The position numbers and the translations under genes are program-made. Below the pieces are notes generated by a model, which worked only from the letters and a program-made list of their open reading frames with translations, made no database searches and was not told the DNA's origin. Source: Rhodobacteraceae bacterium UBA3087 (GTDB taxonomy: Bacteria; Pseudomonadota; Alphaproteobacteria; Rhodobacterales; Rhodobacteraceae). From it: a stretch of 15,697 nucleotides of DNA. The first letter of the stretch is position 1. Each line of letters begins with the position of its first letter. Of the stretch, positions 6,439-14,012 are shown piece by piece. Location of the stretch: contig DFBF01000196.1 of assembly GCA_002367285.1 (NCBI GenBank), forward strand, positions 3,352-19,048, given 5' to 3'.

Positions 6439-8730
6439 TCAGATCGGTTTGTCGACCCGCACGGTGGCCTGCACCGTGCCGTGGCAGGTCTCTGGCCACT
6501 TCAGCTGAACATATTTGAACTGCCCACCCGCGTTGGGCACCGTATAGGGCATTGCGAACAAGTCGTCATTCGCGCTGTTCTGGATCGCACCTTCGGCCAC
6601 GACCCCGGTCACTGTGCGCGCATTGCCGCCAAACGGCATGTAGCCTGAGGGGTCCAGCGTCCAGGTGCTGGCATTGGTATTCTGCTGGAACTTCAGCGTC
6701 ACCGGGCTCAGCGTTTTCTGGGTCACACCGTGGAACGTGTTGCGTTCAAAGGTGATGTTGCGGAAGGACCAGTAATCCAGACCAGCAAAGGTATCATCCA
6801 CACCCTCAACCCGGTCAATCGCACCGCTGGCGGCATAGAACGTGTTTTCGTTCACATGCATGCCGGTCAGATAGTGCCCCGTGCCATAGGGCTTGATCAC
6901 GATCCAGTTGGTCCAGGCCGCCACATCGATCGCCAGGAAAATATTGCCCGTCACCGTCAGGCCGCCGAACGAATACTCACCGCCAAAATCGGGGCTGTGG
7001 TCATGTTCATTGGTCCATTCGATGAAACAATTGTCGATATAGTTGCCGGTGATCACCGACACACAGGGTTCATAGGTGAACACCATGCCCGGCATGACGG
7101 GGCCGTCGGGCACTTCGTCACCCTGGAACCAGTGGTTGCCAACAATCAGGTGACCCGAGCCATGCAGGATGCCCGTCAGCCCCATACGCTGGAACCGGCT
7201 GTCGCGGATCTTGCTGTCATTGGCATTCACGTTGAACGCCACCGATTGACGTGCCGTCGCCGCCAGCCCTTGTTCGTTGGAGACGAACTGTGTGCGGTCG
7301 ATGTGCAGGTCCTGACAGGCCGTGCCGGGGCTGGTCACGCCACGGTTCTTCGGCTTGATAAAGAAACAGTCCTTGATCTGGAAATTTTCCCCGGTGGTGG
7401 CCAACATCACACCGCTGGCATAGCCGTTGCACTGCACCTCGATGTCCGACATCGTAAAGCGACGCAGTTCATCAAACCCCGAGAAATCCAACATGTATTT
7501 GAACCGCGTGAACGTATAGCTCTGGGTCGGTGACGGGCCATACAGCGGCTGCGACAGGGTCAGGCTGCTGGCGCCGACGTTAACCGCCTTGACATAGACC
7601 TCGCGCCCCACGCCATTGCCCGTCACCAGGCTGCCAACCTGGACCTGCGCAATATTGGTGACATTGGTCATCTGGAACGGATTGGCCGCATTATAGGCCC
7701 CGTTCGAGGTCATTACATCCGGGTCCCAGGCCGGGTTATCCAGCGCATAGAACTGGCCGTTGCGAATAACGCGACGGATCAGCATCTTGTCCATATTATC
7801 GACCGCATCACGCATATTGATCGGCTCAGTGACCTCAATCCGGCGCCCGCCCATGTCCAACGCGTCATGATCGGCATAGTTCATCAGCGCCTGAAACGCC
7901 TTCTTGAACGCCAGCATCTCGTCGCCAAAGGCATCGATATAGGTCGGCAGGTCGAAGTTGCGGATCAGGGTCAGACGCACATTGGTGTTCATCGTCACCG
8001 TGCCTTCGAACCGCACCGCATTGTCCAGCGTCAGGTTCGACCCAATCTTATAGGTCCCGCTGGAGACCAGAACCGTGCGACCGTTGGCAGCATCATCGGC
8101 GGCCTCAAAGGCAGCACGATCATCGGTCACGCCATCCCCGATGGCACCGAAATCCTTGACATCAACCACATCGATCATGTCGCGCAGGAACGCGCTGGTG
8201 ATGTCTTCGACGGTGAAATCTTCGATGCGAACCACGCCGCCGTTCGATCCGGTCAGGTCCAGACCAAAGTGGCCGTATTCCACATCGGGGCCCCAGACCA
8301 TGTCCACGCCGCCCCGGTTGCCGGTGCCGACAATGGCCTCGACCTCGATGATCTGGCCATAGCTGTCGATCGTGGTAGAGCCGCCGACCTCGACATAGCC
8401 CGACACATGCGTGCCGCCGGAATTCAGCGGATAGCCGGCGATGCGCACCGACGGCAGAGCGCCCGACAGCACCTTAACCTTGGTGCGAATGCGCAGATAA
8501 CAGCCCGGCAGGATCGGCGTCTGCCCCATCCAGCGCAGTTTCTGCACCGACTGGGTCTTGAGCATCTCCAGACAGCCCGCGAAATCCTGATCCGTGGGGA
8601 CAAAAGCCGCGGTGGGCGAATTGTCATAGGTGGCCGAGCCCGGCGTTCCGTTTTCACTGGACCAGACATCCAATCCATCGACGAATTGGGGCGGCATCAG
8701 AACCAGCCCCTCGGTAATTGCCTTGTTCAT
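6439..8730 (-). CDS. right-handed beta-helix protein (pectate lyase/GH28-related, spike-like)
   Basis: The 763-residue product has no signal peptide at its start (MNKAITEGLVLMPP). Residues about 20-180 look like a beta-sandwich N-terminal domain. VKDFGAIGDGVTDDRAAFEA at about 191-210 is the signature that opens Pectate_lyase_3 / GH28-related beta-helices and phage tailspikes. About 215-690 is a long run of short beta-strand, Asn- and Gly-rich turns (ITGNYIDN, VTGNIF, VNENTF, FERNTF) typical of parallel beta-helix coils, then a small C-terminal beta domain. I remember similar proteins of about 760 residues in Rhodobacteraceae labelled glycosyl hydrolase family 28-related; that is recall, not a search. 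The start has AGGGAA seven bases upstream. It is a single-gene unit with its own terminator. Catalytic residues cannot be assigned, so polysaccharide lyase, hydrolase or phage/GTA spike all remain open. Confidence 0.85.
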   Translation of the reverse strand: MNKAITEGLVLMPPQFVDGLDVWSSENGTPGSATYDNSPTAAFVPTDQDFAGCLEMLKTQSVQKLRWMGQTPILPGCYLRIRTKVKVLSGALPSVRIAGYPLNSGGTHVSGYVEVGGSTTIDSYGQIIEVEAIVGTGNRGGVDMVWGPDVEYGHFGLDLTGSNGGVVRIEDFTVEDITSAFLRDMIDVVDVKDFGAIGDGVTDDRAAFEAADDAANGRTVLVSSGTYKIGSNLTLDNAVRFEGTVTMNTNVRLTLIRNFDLPTYIDAFGDEMLAFKKAFQALMNYADHDALDMGGRRIEVTEPINMRDAVDNMDKMLIRRVIRNGQFYALDNPAWDPDVMTSNGAYNAANPFQMTNVTNIAQVQVGSLVTGNGVGREVYVKAVNVGASSLTLSQPLYGPSPTQSYTFTRFKYMLDFSGFDELRRFTMSDIEVQCNGYASGVMLATTGENFQIKDCFFIKPKNRGVTSPGTACQDLHIDRTQFVSNEQGLAATARQSVAFNVNANDSKIRDSRFQRMGLTGILHGSGHLIVGNHWFQGDEVPDGPVMPGMVFTYEPCVSVITGNYIDNCFIEWTNEHDHSPDFGGEYSFGGLTVTGNIFLAIDVAAWTNWIVIKPYGTGHYLTGMHVNENTFYAASGAIDRVEGVDDTFAGLDYWSFRNITFERNTFHGVTQKTLSPVTLKFQQNTNASTWTLDPSGYMPFGGNARTVTGVVAEGAIQNSANDDLFAMPYTVPNAGGQFKYVQLKWPETCHGTVQATVRVDKPI

Positions 8731-8978
8731 TCAATTCCCTTTCAGGTCACAAAATCCGCATGACCCCGGAACCATCGGATGGCGCCAACCATCCGTGCCG
8801 CCAGAAAAGACGGCCGGTCAAACGGGGCGCCGAACGCGCAGGTCCGGAACGCTGAAAGAGGTATCAAAGGGGGGTTAACGACCGTTAAGACCACCGTGCG
8901 GTGGGAGATGAGGTCAACGCGCAAAGGTCGCTATGCGGACAAATTTTCCGTTTGAGAAAAAACTCAAAGGCATTCTCA
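8731..8978. other. non-coding interval upstream of the beta-helix gene
   Basis: These 248 bases hold no frame with a credible start signal. They contain the leader of the beta-helix gene, the palindrome TTAACG-AC-CGTTAA at 8875-8888, a small hairpin CCACCG-TG-CGGTGG at 8891-8904, and the inverted repeat TTTGAG-A6-CTCAAA at 8951-8968. The last lies just past the stop of the 76-residue gene and could be a weak transcript end. Composition shifts to AT-richer from about 8930. Confidence 0.5.
8875..8888. promoter_or_regulatory. perfect palindrome TTAACG-AC-CGTTAA, possible operator
   Basis: Two TTAACG arms in inverted orientation are separated by two bases, 145 bases upstream of the beta-helix start. 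It resembles the CtrA site TTAA-N7-TTAA, but the spacing here is N6, so it is not a consensus CtrA box. It could be an operator of another dimeric regulator. A second small hairpin begins two bases away at 8891. Confidence 0.35.
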
Positions 8979-9209
8979 TCAAGAGAACCCGGCCCAATCG
9001 CTTCCACAAAGAAGTCTTTCTGGGATCTCTTCTATGGCTTCACGCGGGCCAGAAACATCCCAGAGGTGCTCCCATCCTCCGGTCGAGTAGTCCGCCACAA
9101 GAACGCTTTCACCCCATTTTTTCAGCCATGCCTTTACCCAAATAAAATCCTCTGACGGATGCTCGTCAAAGTCCTCGCAGAAAACTGTGACTTTGTGGAC
9201 TGCTGGCAT
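8979..9209 (-). CDS. small protein of 76 residues, unknown function
   Basis: ATG 9209 is preceded by GGGAGA with ideal spacing of about six bases, a strong ribosome-binding site. The product is acidic and rich in Trp (DFIWVKAWLKKWG, STGGWEHLWDV), with a compact alpha/beta-looking pattern: strand VTVFCED, helix EDFIWVKAWLKKW, strand SVLVADYS, then GPREAIEEIP and LLCGSDWA. This composition is that of a real folded protein, not a frame shadow. No family was recognised. The gene stands alone between the beta-helix gene and the 126-residue gene, in DNA visibly AT-richer than its neighbours, which suggests acquisition by transfer. Confidence 0.65.
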   Translation of the reverse strand: MPAVHKVTVFCEDFDEHPSEDFIWVKAWLKKWGESVLVADYSTGGWEHLWDVSGPREAIEEIPERLLCGSDWAGFS

Positions 9210-9354
9210 GATAGTCTCCCGCTAAACGAAACTCGCCCACATCCGAACTAATCTTAGGCGTTAAATCAAGTCAGTTTGGGCTCAATGTGGACATTGCCTT
9301 TTGGGGCAAGACTATCGCCCACTGCGAAACGGCTCACCGATAGAGAAACCTAGC

Positions 9355-9735
9355 TCACGACCCCACGCGCCCCTGCTCACGCAAATACGCGGTCATCTGC
9401 CAGCGGATCAGGAAATCCTCATCATACACCCGGTATTCGACCCCAGCCATCTGGGCGGCCGTGCGGATGCGGTATTCGAACCGGTCCTCGCGCCCATCGG
9501 TGTCGATCATCACCACCATGGGGATTTTACCGGTCACATGGGCCGCAAACAGCGCCTGTTGCACGCTGTCCAATGATGACCGCTTGTCCAACCCGACCTC
9601 CAACACATGGGTGTCGTTTTCGCAATCCACGCGAATGAAATGCATGTCATAGCCAACATTATACGGATGACGCACCTCATCTTCGCCGCCCAACAGCAGC
9701 GAACACAGAATGGCAGTGAAATACGATTCGAACAT
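9355..9735 (-). CDS. conserved-looking hypothetical protein, 126 residues
   Basis: ATG 9735 has GAGGGG about eight bases upstream. The start MFESYFTAILCSLLLGG is a short amphipathic or hydrophobic helix. Then come strands HFIRVDCEND and THVLEVGLDKR, helix SLDSVQQALFAAHVTG, strand IPMVVMIDTDG, helix RFEYRIRTAAQMAG, and strand VEYRVYDED. The order, with acidic residues at strand ends (Asp in RVDCE, Glu in LEVGLD), loosely recalls a restriction-endonuclease-like fold, but the canonical E-x-K is replaced by E-V-G, so nuclease activity is not supported. No catalytic assignment is made. It is likely a single-gene unit: a promoter-like pair lies upstream, and lysS ends 130 bases beyond it on the same strand. 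Confidence 0.7.
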   Translation of the reverse strand: MFESYFTAILCSLLLGGEDEVRHPYNVGYDMHFIRVDCENDTHVLEVGLDKRSSLDSVQQALFAAHVTGKIPMVVMIDTDGREDRFEYRIRTAAQMAGVEYRVYDEDFLIRWQMTAYLREQGRVGS

Positions 9736-9755
9736 GCACGGAACCCCTCGGCCAC

Positions 9756-9784
9756 ACCATATCGTGTAGGTCGATCAGATCAAC
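9756..9784 (-). promoter_or_regulatory. candidate promoter with overlapping palindrome, 126-residue gene
   Basis: On the minus strand TTGATC (9783 to 9778) and TATGGT (9761 to 9756) are 16 bases apart and lie 21 bases upstream of the start codon. The -35 overlaps the near-perfect palindrome GTCGATC-A-GATCAAC at 9770-9784, which could be an operator. Its arms are too closely spaced to be an FNR box. Confidence 0.4.
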
Positions 9785-9865
9785 ACCCCAATAGGTAGAG
9801 TTTTCCGAAAAATTTCTGCGCCGCTCCCGCACGCCCAAATGATCGGCGCGGGAACGCCACGGGGC

Positions 9866-11446
9866 TCAGCCCTTGATCAACCCACCCGCCAGCGCGGTTT
9901 CGATCAACGCAACCGTTTCATCCACGCCATACAGCGCGATGAAACCACCGAAACGCGGGCCTTGGGATGCGCCCAACAGCACCTCGTACAGTGCTTTGAA
10001 CCAGTCGCGCATCGGGTCGAACCGTTCGCGCCCGACCGTGAACACCACCGACTGCAACGCATCACCATCCAGCGCGCCATCATAGGCCTTCAGCAGATCG
10101 CGCAGCTCTTCCAGGGCTTCACGTTCCAGATCGGACGGCAGACGGAACACCTTCGCAGGTTCGACAAAGTCCTGATAATACTTAACCGCATAGCCCGCCG
10201 CCGCATCCAGATCGGGGTGCGTTTCCGGCGTCGCATCGGGCGCATAGCGCTGGATGAAGCCCCACAGCTGACCCTTGTCATCCGCATGCGCCACGGACGC
10301 CAGGTTCAGCAACATACCAAACGGCACGACCATGTTGGACTGCGGAACATCACCGCCGTGGATGTGCCACACCGGGTTGTTCAACTGCGCCTTCAGGTCC
10401 TGCCCGTGATAGGCCCGCAGCTGTTGGTGATATTCATCCATCGCCTTTGGGATCACGTCGAAATGCATGCGTTTCGCCGTCTTGGGCTTTTGGTACATGA
10501 AATACGACAGGCTTTCAGAGGACGCATAGGTCAGCCATTGGTCGATCGATACACCGTTACCAGAGGTCTTGGAAATTTTCTGGCCGTTTTCATCCAGGAA
10601 CAGCTCGTACGTGAAGTGATCCGGCGCGGGGGCGCCCAAAATGCGGCAGATTTTGTCATAGATCGGCGTGTTGGTGCTGTGGTCCTTGCCGTACATTTCG
10701 AAATCTACGCCCAGCGCGGCCCAGCGGGCACCAAAGTCCGGCTTCCACTGCAATTTCACGCGACCACCCGTGACCGGCAGGGTCCATTCCTTGCCGTCCT
10801 GATCATCAAAGGTGATCGTGTGATCGGTCGCGTTCACTTCTTTCATCGGCACATACAGGACACGGCCGGTTTCCGGGTGGATCGGCAGGAAGATCGAATA
10901 GGTCTGGCGCCGTTCTTCACGCAAGGATTTCAGCATCACCGCCATGATCTCATCGTATTTCTCGACGGCTCGCTTCAGCACCGCGTCGAATTGACCCGAG
11001 CCATAGAATTCGGTCGCCGAGATGAACTCATAGTCAAAACCGAACGTGTCCAGGAAACGGCGTAGCATGGCGTTGTTGTGGTCACCGAAACTGTCATGCG
11101 TACCAAACGGATCGGGCACGGATGTCAGCGGTTTTTGCAGATGCTCATGCAGCCCTTCGGAATTGGGCACATTGCCCGGCACCTTGCGCATGCCGTCCAG
11201 ATCGTCCGAGAAACACACAAGTTTCGTGGGAATATCGCTGATTTCCTCAAAGGCGCGTTTGACCATCGTGGTGCGCGCGACTTCACCAAAGGTGCCGATA
11301 TGGGGCAGGCCTGAGGGGCCATAGCCCGTCTCGAACAACACATATCCCTTGTCCGGCGCGCCCTTTGCGTAACGTTTCAACACCCGGCGGGCCTCTTCAA
11401 AGGGCCAGGCTTTCGACGACATCGCAGTTTCGCGCAGATCAGACAT
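9866..11446 (-). CDS. lysS: lysine--tRNA ligase, class I
   Basis: The enzyme charges tRNA-Lys with lysine in the cytoplasm. At 526 residues it has class I features: a Rossmann start with the HIGH-type motif PHIGTFGE at 48-55, and the KMSKS-type motif KISKTSGN at 290-297, followed by a long helical anticodon-binding C-terminal half. Class I LysRS (also named LysK) is usual in archaea and in many alphaproteobacteria, where it replaces the class II enzyme of most bacteria. AGGAA seven bases upstream of ATG 11446 supports the start. An internal ATG at residue 9 (MSSKAW) is possible but less well placed. It is divergent from the terB-like gene across a 110-base intergenic region. Confidence 0.97.
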   Translation of the reverse strand: MSDLRETAMSSKAWPFEEARRVLKRYAKGAPDKGYVLFETGYGPSGLPHIGTFGEVARTTMVKRAFEEISDIPTKLVCFSDDLDGMRKVPGNVPNSEGLHEHLQKPLTSVPDPFGTHDSFGDHNNAMLRRFLDTFGFDYEFISATEFYGSGQFDAVLKRAVEKYDEIMAVMLKSLREERRQTYSIFLPIHPETGRVLYVPMKEVNATDHTITFDDQDGKEWTLPVTGGRVKLQWKPDFGARWAALGVDFEMYGKDHSTNTPIYDKICRILGAPAPDHFTYELFLDENGQKISKTSGNGVSIDQWLTYASSESLSYFMYQKPKTAKRMHFDVIPKAMDEYHQQLRAYHGQDLKAQLNNPVWHIHGGDVPQSNMVVPFGMLLNLASVAHADDKGQLWGFIQRYAPDATPETHPDLDAAAGYAVKYYQDFVEPAKVFRLPSDLEREALEELRDLLKAYDGALDGDALQSVVFTVGRERFDPMRDWFKALYEVLLGASQGPRFGGFIALYGVDETVALIETALAGGLIKG

Positions 11447-11489
11447 GTTTCGTTCCTCATATCCCGGGCTTCATACCCAGCGGACTCAC

Positions 11490-11524
11490 TCCCTATTGCG
11501 CGAACCCCCCCTCGTCAATATTCT
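11490..11524. promoter_or_regulatory. overlapping divergent promoter candidates, lysS and terB-like gene
   Basis: For lysS (minus strand), TTGACG (11518 to 11513) is 17 bases from TAGGGA (11495 to 11490). For the terB-like gene (plus strand), TTGCGC (11496-11501) is 17 bases from TATTCT (11519-11524), with the start codon 33 bases on. The two promoters would overlap almost completely, so RNA polymerase could not occupy both at once. Hexamer matches are partial. Confidence 0.4.
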
Positions 11525-11556
11525 GCACCGCAACAACCTTTACAGGAGGCCCCACC

Positions 11557-11988
11557 GTGCCCGATCTGCCCGACTTGCCCCATTCCCTTACCGCCGAAGA
11601 CAGCCTGGTTGCCGTCATGGTCGCCATTGCCGCGTCAGACGAACAAATGCGAACGTCGGAACTGGTGACAATCGAAAGCATTGTGAACCACCTGCCGGTC
11701 TTTGCCAGCTATGACATGGATCGCATCAAGACCGTGTCGCAAACCGTGTTCGACCTGTTTTCCGTCGAAGACGGGCTGGACGCGCTGTTTGGTCTGGTGC
11801 GTGACAACCTGCCCGAAAGCCTGTGGGAAACCGCCTATGCGCTGGCCTGCGATGTTGCCGCGGCGGATGGAGAGCTGAACAACACCGAACTGCGTCTGCT
11901 GGAAGAAATGCGCTATGAGCTGTCAATCGACCGGCTGCACGCCGCCGCCATCGAACGCGGTGCGCGTGCGCGCCACATGACGGTGTAA
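11557..11988 (+). CDS. TerB-like tellurite resistance family protein
   Basis: The 143-residue product starts at GTG 11557, which has AGGAGG seven bases upstream; no ATG in frame is comparably placed. It is all-helical with two acidic motifs typical of the TerB fold, ASDEQMRTSE at about 26-35 and AAADGELNNTE at about 101-111, which in TerB relatives bind metal ions near the membrane. Chromosomal single TerB-domain proteins like this are widespread and rarely linked to tellurite. No other ter genes are present, so tellurite resistance should not be assumed. It heads a plus-strand run with the MFS and GST genes (gaps of 69 and 80 bases). Confidence 0.85.
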   Translation: MPDLPDLPHSLTAEDSLVAVMVAIAASDEQMRTSELVTIESIVNHLPVFASYDMDRIKTVSQTVFDLFSVEDGLDALFGLVRDNLPESLWETAYALACDVAAADGELNNTELRLLEEMRYELSIDRLHAAAIERGARARHMTV

Positions 11989-12057
11989 GCGGAACGCGGC
12001 GGTCACATCACCTGTGCCCCAGCTTGCTGCCGTCCCTGAGCCATGAAAGGACCACCC

Positions 12058-13197
12058 TTGACGGACAGGACCGACAGCACCTCCGGCTGGGGCGTCATCA
12101 TTGCCTCATCTTCGATCATGTCCCTGGCGCTGCTGGGCGACGCGCTGCTCTATGCCGTGCTTCCGGCCTATGCCCACGAATTTGGCCTGACCTTGCCCTG
12201 GGTCGGCGTCATGCTGTCGGCAAACCGCTTTGTGCGCGTCTTTGCCTATGGGGCGATTGCGCGGCTGACCCATGCGGTTGGCCTGCGCGGCATGTGCATT
12301 CTGGCAGCGATGACCGCAACGGTTTCGACCGCGCTCTATGGCGTTGGTCAGGGTCCTGCGATCCTTCTGGCCGCCCGCATCCTGTGGGGGCTGACCTATG
12401 CCAGCCTTGTGTTGGCGACCCTGTCTTATGCGCTGAAGTTCCGCGCACAGGCCGGCACACGCGTCGGTGTTGGCCAGGCGATCCAGCGGGTCGGCCCGAT
12501 CCTTGCGCTGTTTGGTGGTGCCTGGCTGGTTGGCACACTTGGGCCGAACATGGCCTTTGTTCTGCTGGCATTTCCGACCGCTTTGGCGATCATCGTCGCC
12601 CTCAGCCTGCCCAAAAGCCCGGTGTCACAGACCGAACGCCCCAAACCCGCATCGCTGGCCCGCCCGAAACCCGTCGACATCCTGTTCTTTCTGCAAGGCT
12701 ATGGCGTTGACGGGGTGTTCGCCGTCACCATTACCCTGATCTTTGCCCGCAATGCCTCGCTTTCGGATGCGGTCATGAGCGGCGGCGCCCTATTGGCCAT
12801 GCGCCATTTTGGCGAGGCCATCGCAGCCCCGCTGTTTGGCTGGATTGCCGACCGTTTCGGCGCGCGGCGGATCTTTGTGATCGCCGCCCTTCTGACCATG
12901 CTCGGCTTTGTGCTTGTCGCGATGGGGGTGACTGTGCCGGGCGCACTTGTCATGCTTCTGTTTCGTGGCGCGCTGGCCTCGCTGGGGCCCGCCGTCATCG
13001 CCCAATCCCTGGACGATCAGGAGGACGTGATCGGCCCCCTGGCCCGGATGCAGGCCTGGCGGGATTTCGGGGCCGCCTGCGGCCCGCTTGTGACAGGGTT
13101 TCTGTTGGTCAGCTTTTCTGCCGAACAACAGCACGGCGCGGTCGCCATCGCGCTGGCGGCTGGCCTGATCTATTGGCTGATCACGGCAAAGCGATGA
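12058..13197 (+). CDS. MFS transporter
   Basis: A hydrophobic protein of about 379 residues with around twelve membrane segments and a central hydrophilic loop (KSPVSQTERPKPASLARPKP) dividing two halves, as in the major facilitator superfamily. GWIADRFGARRIFV in the second half is the MFS loop motif (G-x-x-x-D-R-x-G-x-R-R). The corresponding first-half loop (YGAIARLTHAVGLRG) is degenerate. The substrate is unknown. ATG 12043 opens the frame but has no ribosome-binding site, while TTG 12058 has AAAGGA six bases upstream, so TTG is preferred; the difference is five residues. Confidence 0.88.
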   Translation: MTDRTDSTSGWGVIIASSSIMSLALLGDALLYAVLPAYAHEFGLTLPWVGVMLSANRFVRVFAYGAIARLTHAVGLRGMCILAAMTATVSTALYGVGQGPAILLAARILWGLTYASLVLATLSYALKFRAQAGTRVGVGQAIQRVGPILALFGGAWLVGTLGPNMAFVLLAFPTALAIIVALSLPKSPVSQTERPKPASLARPKPVDILFFLQGYGVDGVFAVTITLIFARNASLSDAVMSGGALLAMRHFGEAIAAPLFGWIADRFGARRIFVIAALLTMLGFVLVAMGVTVPGALVMLLFRGALASLGPAVIAQSLDDQEDVIGPLARMQAWRDFGAACGPLVTGFLLVSFSAEQQHGAVAIALAAGLIYWLITAKR

Positions 13198-13277
13198 GAC
13201 CTGCCCTTGATCCCCCCCTGGCCGCGCCATATCACCGAACAGCCGACTTTCAACCCGTTCAACCTTTTGGGGATCCC

Positions 13278-13976
13278 ATGCTCGACACTTTTGACATCAC
13301 CAAACGCTGGCCTGCGACCCGTTCGGACGCGATCCAGCTCTACTCGCTGCCCACACCCAACGGCATCAAGGTCTCGGCCATGCTGGAGGAATGCGGCCTG
13401 GCGTATGAAGCGCACCTTGTGAACATCATGCAAGACGACCAGTTCACGCCCGACTTTCTGTCGCTGAACCCGAACAACAAGATCCCCGCAATCATTGATC
13501 CCGATGGGCCGAACGGCAAACCTCTGGGCCTGTTTGAAACCGGCGCCATCCTGATCTATCTGGCGGAAAAGACCGGAAAATTCCTGCCGGTCGATCCTGT
13601 CAAACGATATGAAACCATCCAATGGCTGATGTGGCAAATGGGCGGGCTGGGCCCGATGCTGGGCCAGTTCGGTTTCTTCCATGCCTTTGGTGGCAAGGCG
13701 ATCGAAGACCCCCGCCCGGTCGCGCGCTATCGCGAAGAAGGCCAACGCCTGCTGGGCGTGCTGAACGACCGGCTTGAGGGGCGCGATTTCATCATGGGCG
13801 ACGATTACACCATCGCCGATATCGCCTGCTGGCCATGGGTTCGCGCAATTTCAACGCCTTACAAAGCCGAGGCCGAAATGGAACTGGAAGACGTGCCCAA
13901 CGTCACCCGCTGGCTTGAGGCCTGCATGGCCCGTCCCGCCAGCCAGGTCGCCGTGAACGTCCCCCCGCGCCCGTAA
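13278..13976 (+). CDS. glutathione S-transferase, YfcG/YghU (nu-class) type
   Basis: The 232-residue product has an N-terminal thioredoxin-like domain with LYSLPTPNGIKVSAMLEECG at 21-40. The TPNG motif (Thr26, Asn28) corresponds to the glutathione-binding Thr/Asn of YfcG and YghU, which act as glutathione-dependent disulfide reductases or peroxidases rather than classical transferases. PNNKIPAI at 65-72 and FETGAI at 86-91 complete the glutathione site. The helical C-terminal domain spans about 108-225. The frame is open upstream to 13173, overlapping the MFS gene, but ATG 13278 has GGGGA five bases upstream and begins the domain correctly. A terminator follows. Likely cytoplasmic thiol-redox function. 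Confidence 0.93.
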   Translation: MLDTFDITKRWPATRSDAIQLYSLPTPNGIKVSAMLEECGLAYEAHLVNIMQDDQFTPDFLSLNPNNKIPAIIDPDGPNGKPLGLFETGAILIYLAEKTGKFLPVDPVKRYETIQWLMWQMGGLGPMLGQFGFFHAFGGKAIEDPRPVARYREEGQRLLGVLNDRLEGRDFIMGDDYTIADIACWPWVRAISTPYKAEAEMELEDVPNVTRWLEACMARPASQVAVNVPPRP

Positions 13977-14012
13977 CGGCCCCAAACCACGGCGGACCTG
14001 CCCGCTCGTGTG

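Noticed and set aside
8875..8888. Calling the TTAACG palindrome a CtrA box
   Set aside because: The TTAA halves are six, not seven, bases apart, so it does not meet the consensus; kept only as an unassigned palindrome.
8901..9155. Plus-strand frames of 70-84 codons opposite the 76-residue gene
   Set aside because: Neither has a convincing ribosome-binding site, and their products are basic and irregular; the minus-strand frame has a strong start signal and protein-like composition.
9294..9309. TTGCC-N6-GGCAA hairpin as terminator of the 126-residue gene
   Set aside because: The stem is only five pairs and no T-run follows on the minus strand.
9770..9784. A second FNR box at GTCGATCAGATCAAC
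   Set aside because: TTGAT and ATCAA are not present in the required inverted order with a four-base spacer.
9839..11065. A 408-codon open frame on the plus strand opposite lysS
   Set aside because: Shadow of the class I LysRS gene; its composition is Arg, His and Gln rich and matches no fold.
11557..11988. A tellurite-resistance (ter) operon
   Set aside because: Only a single TerB-like protein is present, with no terC, terD, terE or terZ neighbours; the TehB-like methyltransferase is 8 kb away on the other strand.
12024..12710. A 228-codon frame on the plus strand overlapping the MFS gene in another frame
   Set aside because: Rich in Trp, Arg, Cys and Pro, as out-of-frame reading of transmembrane codons gives; the in-frame MFS product is continuous over its full length.
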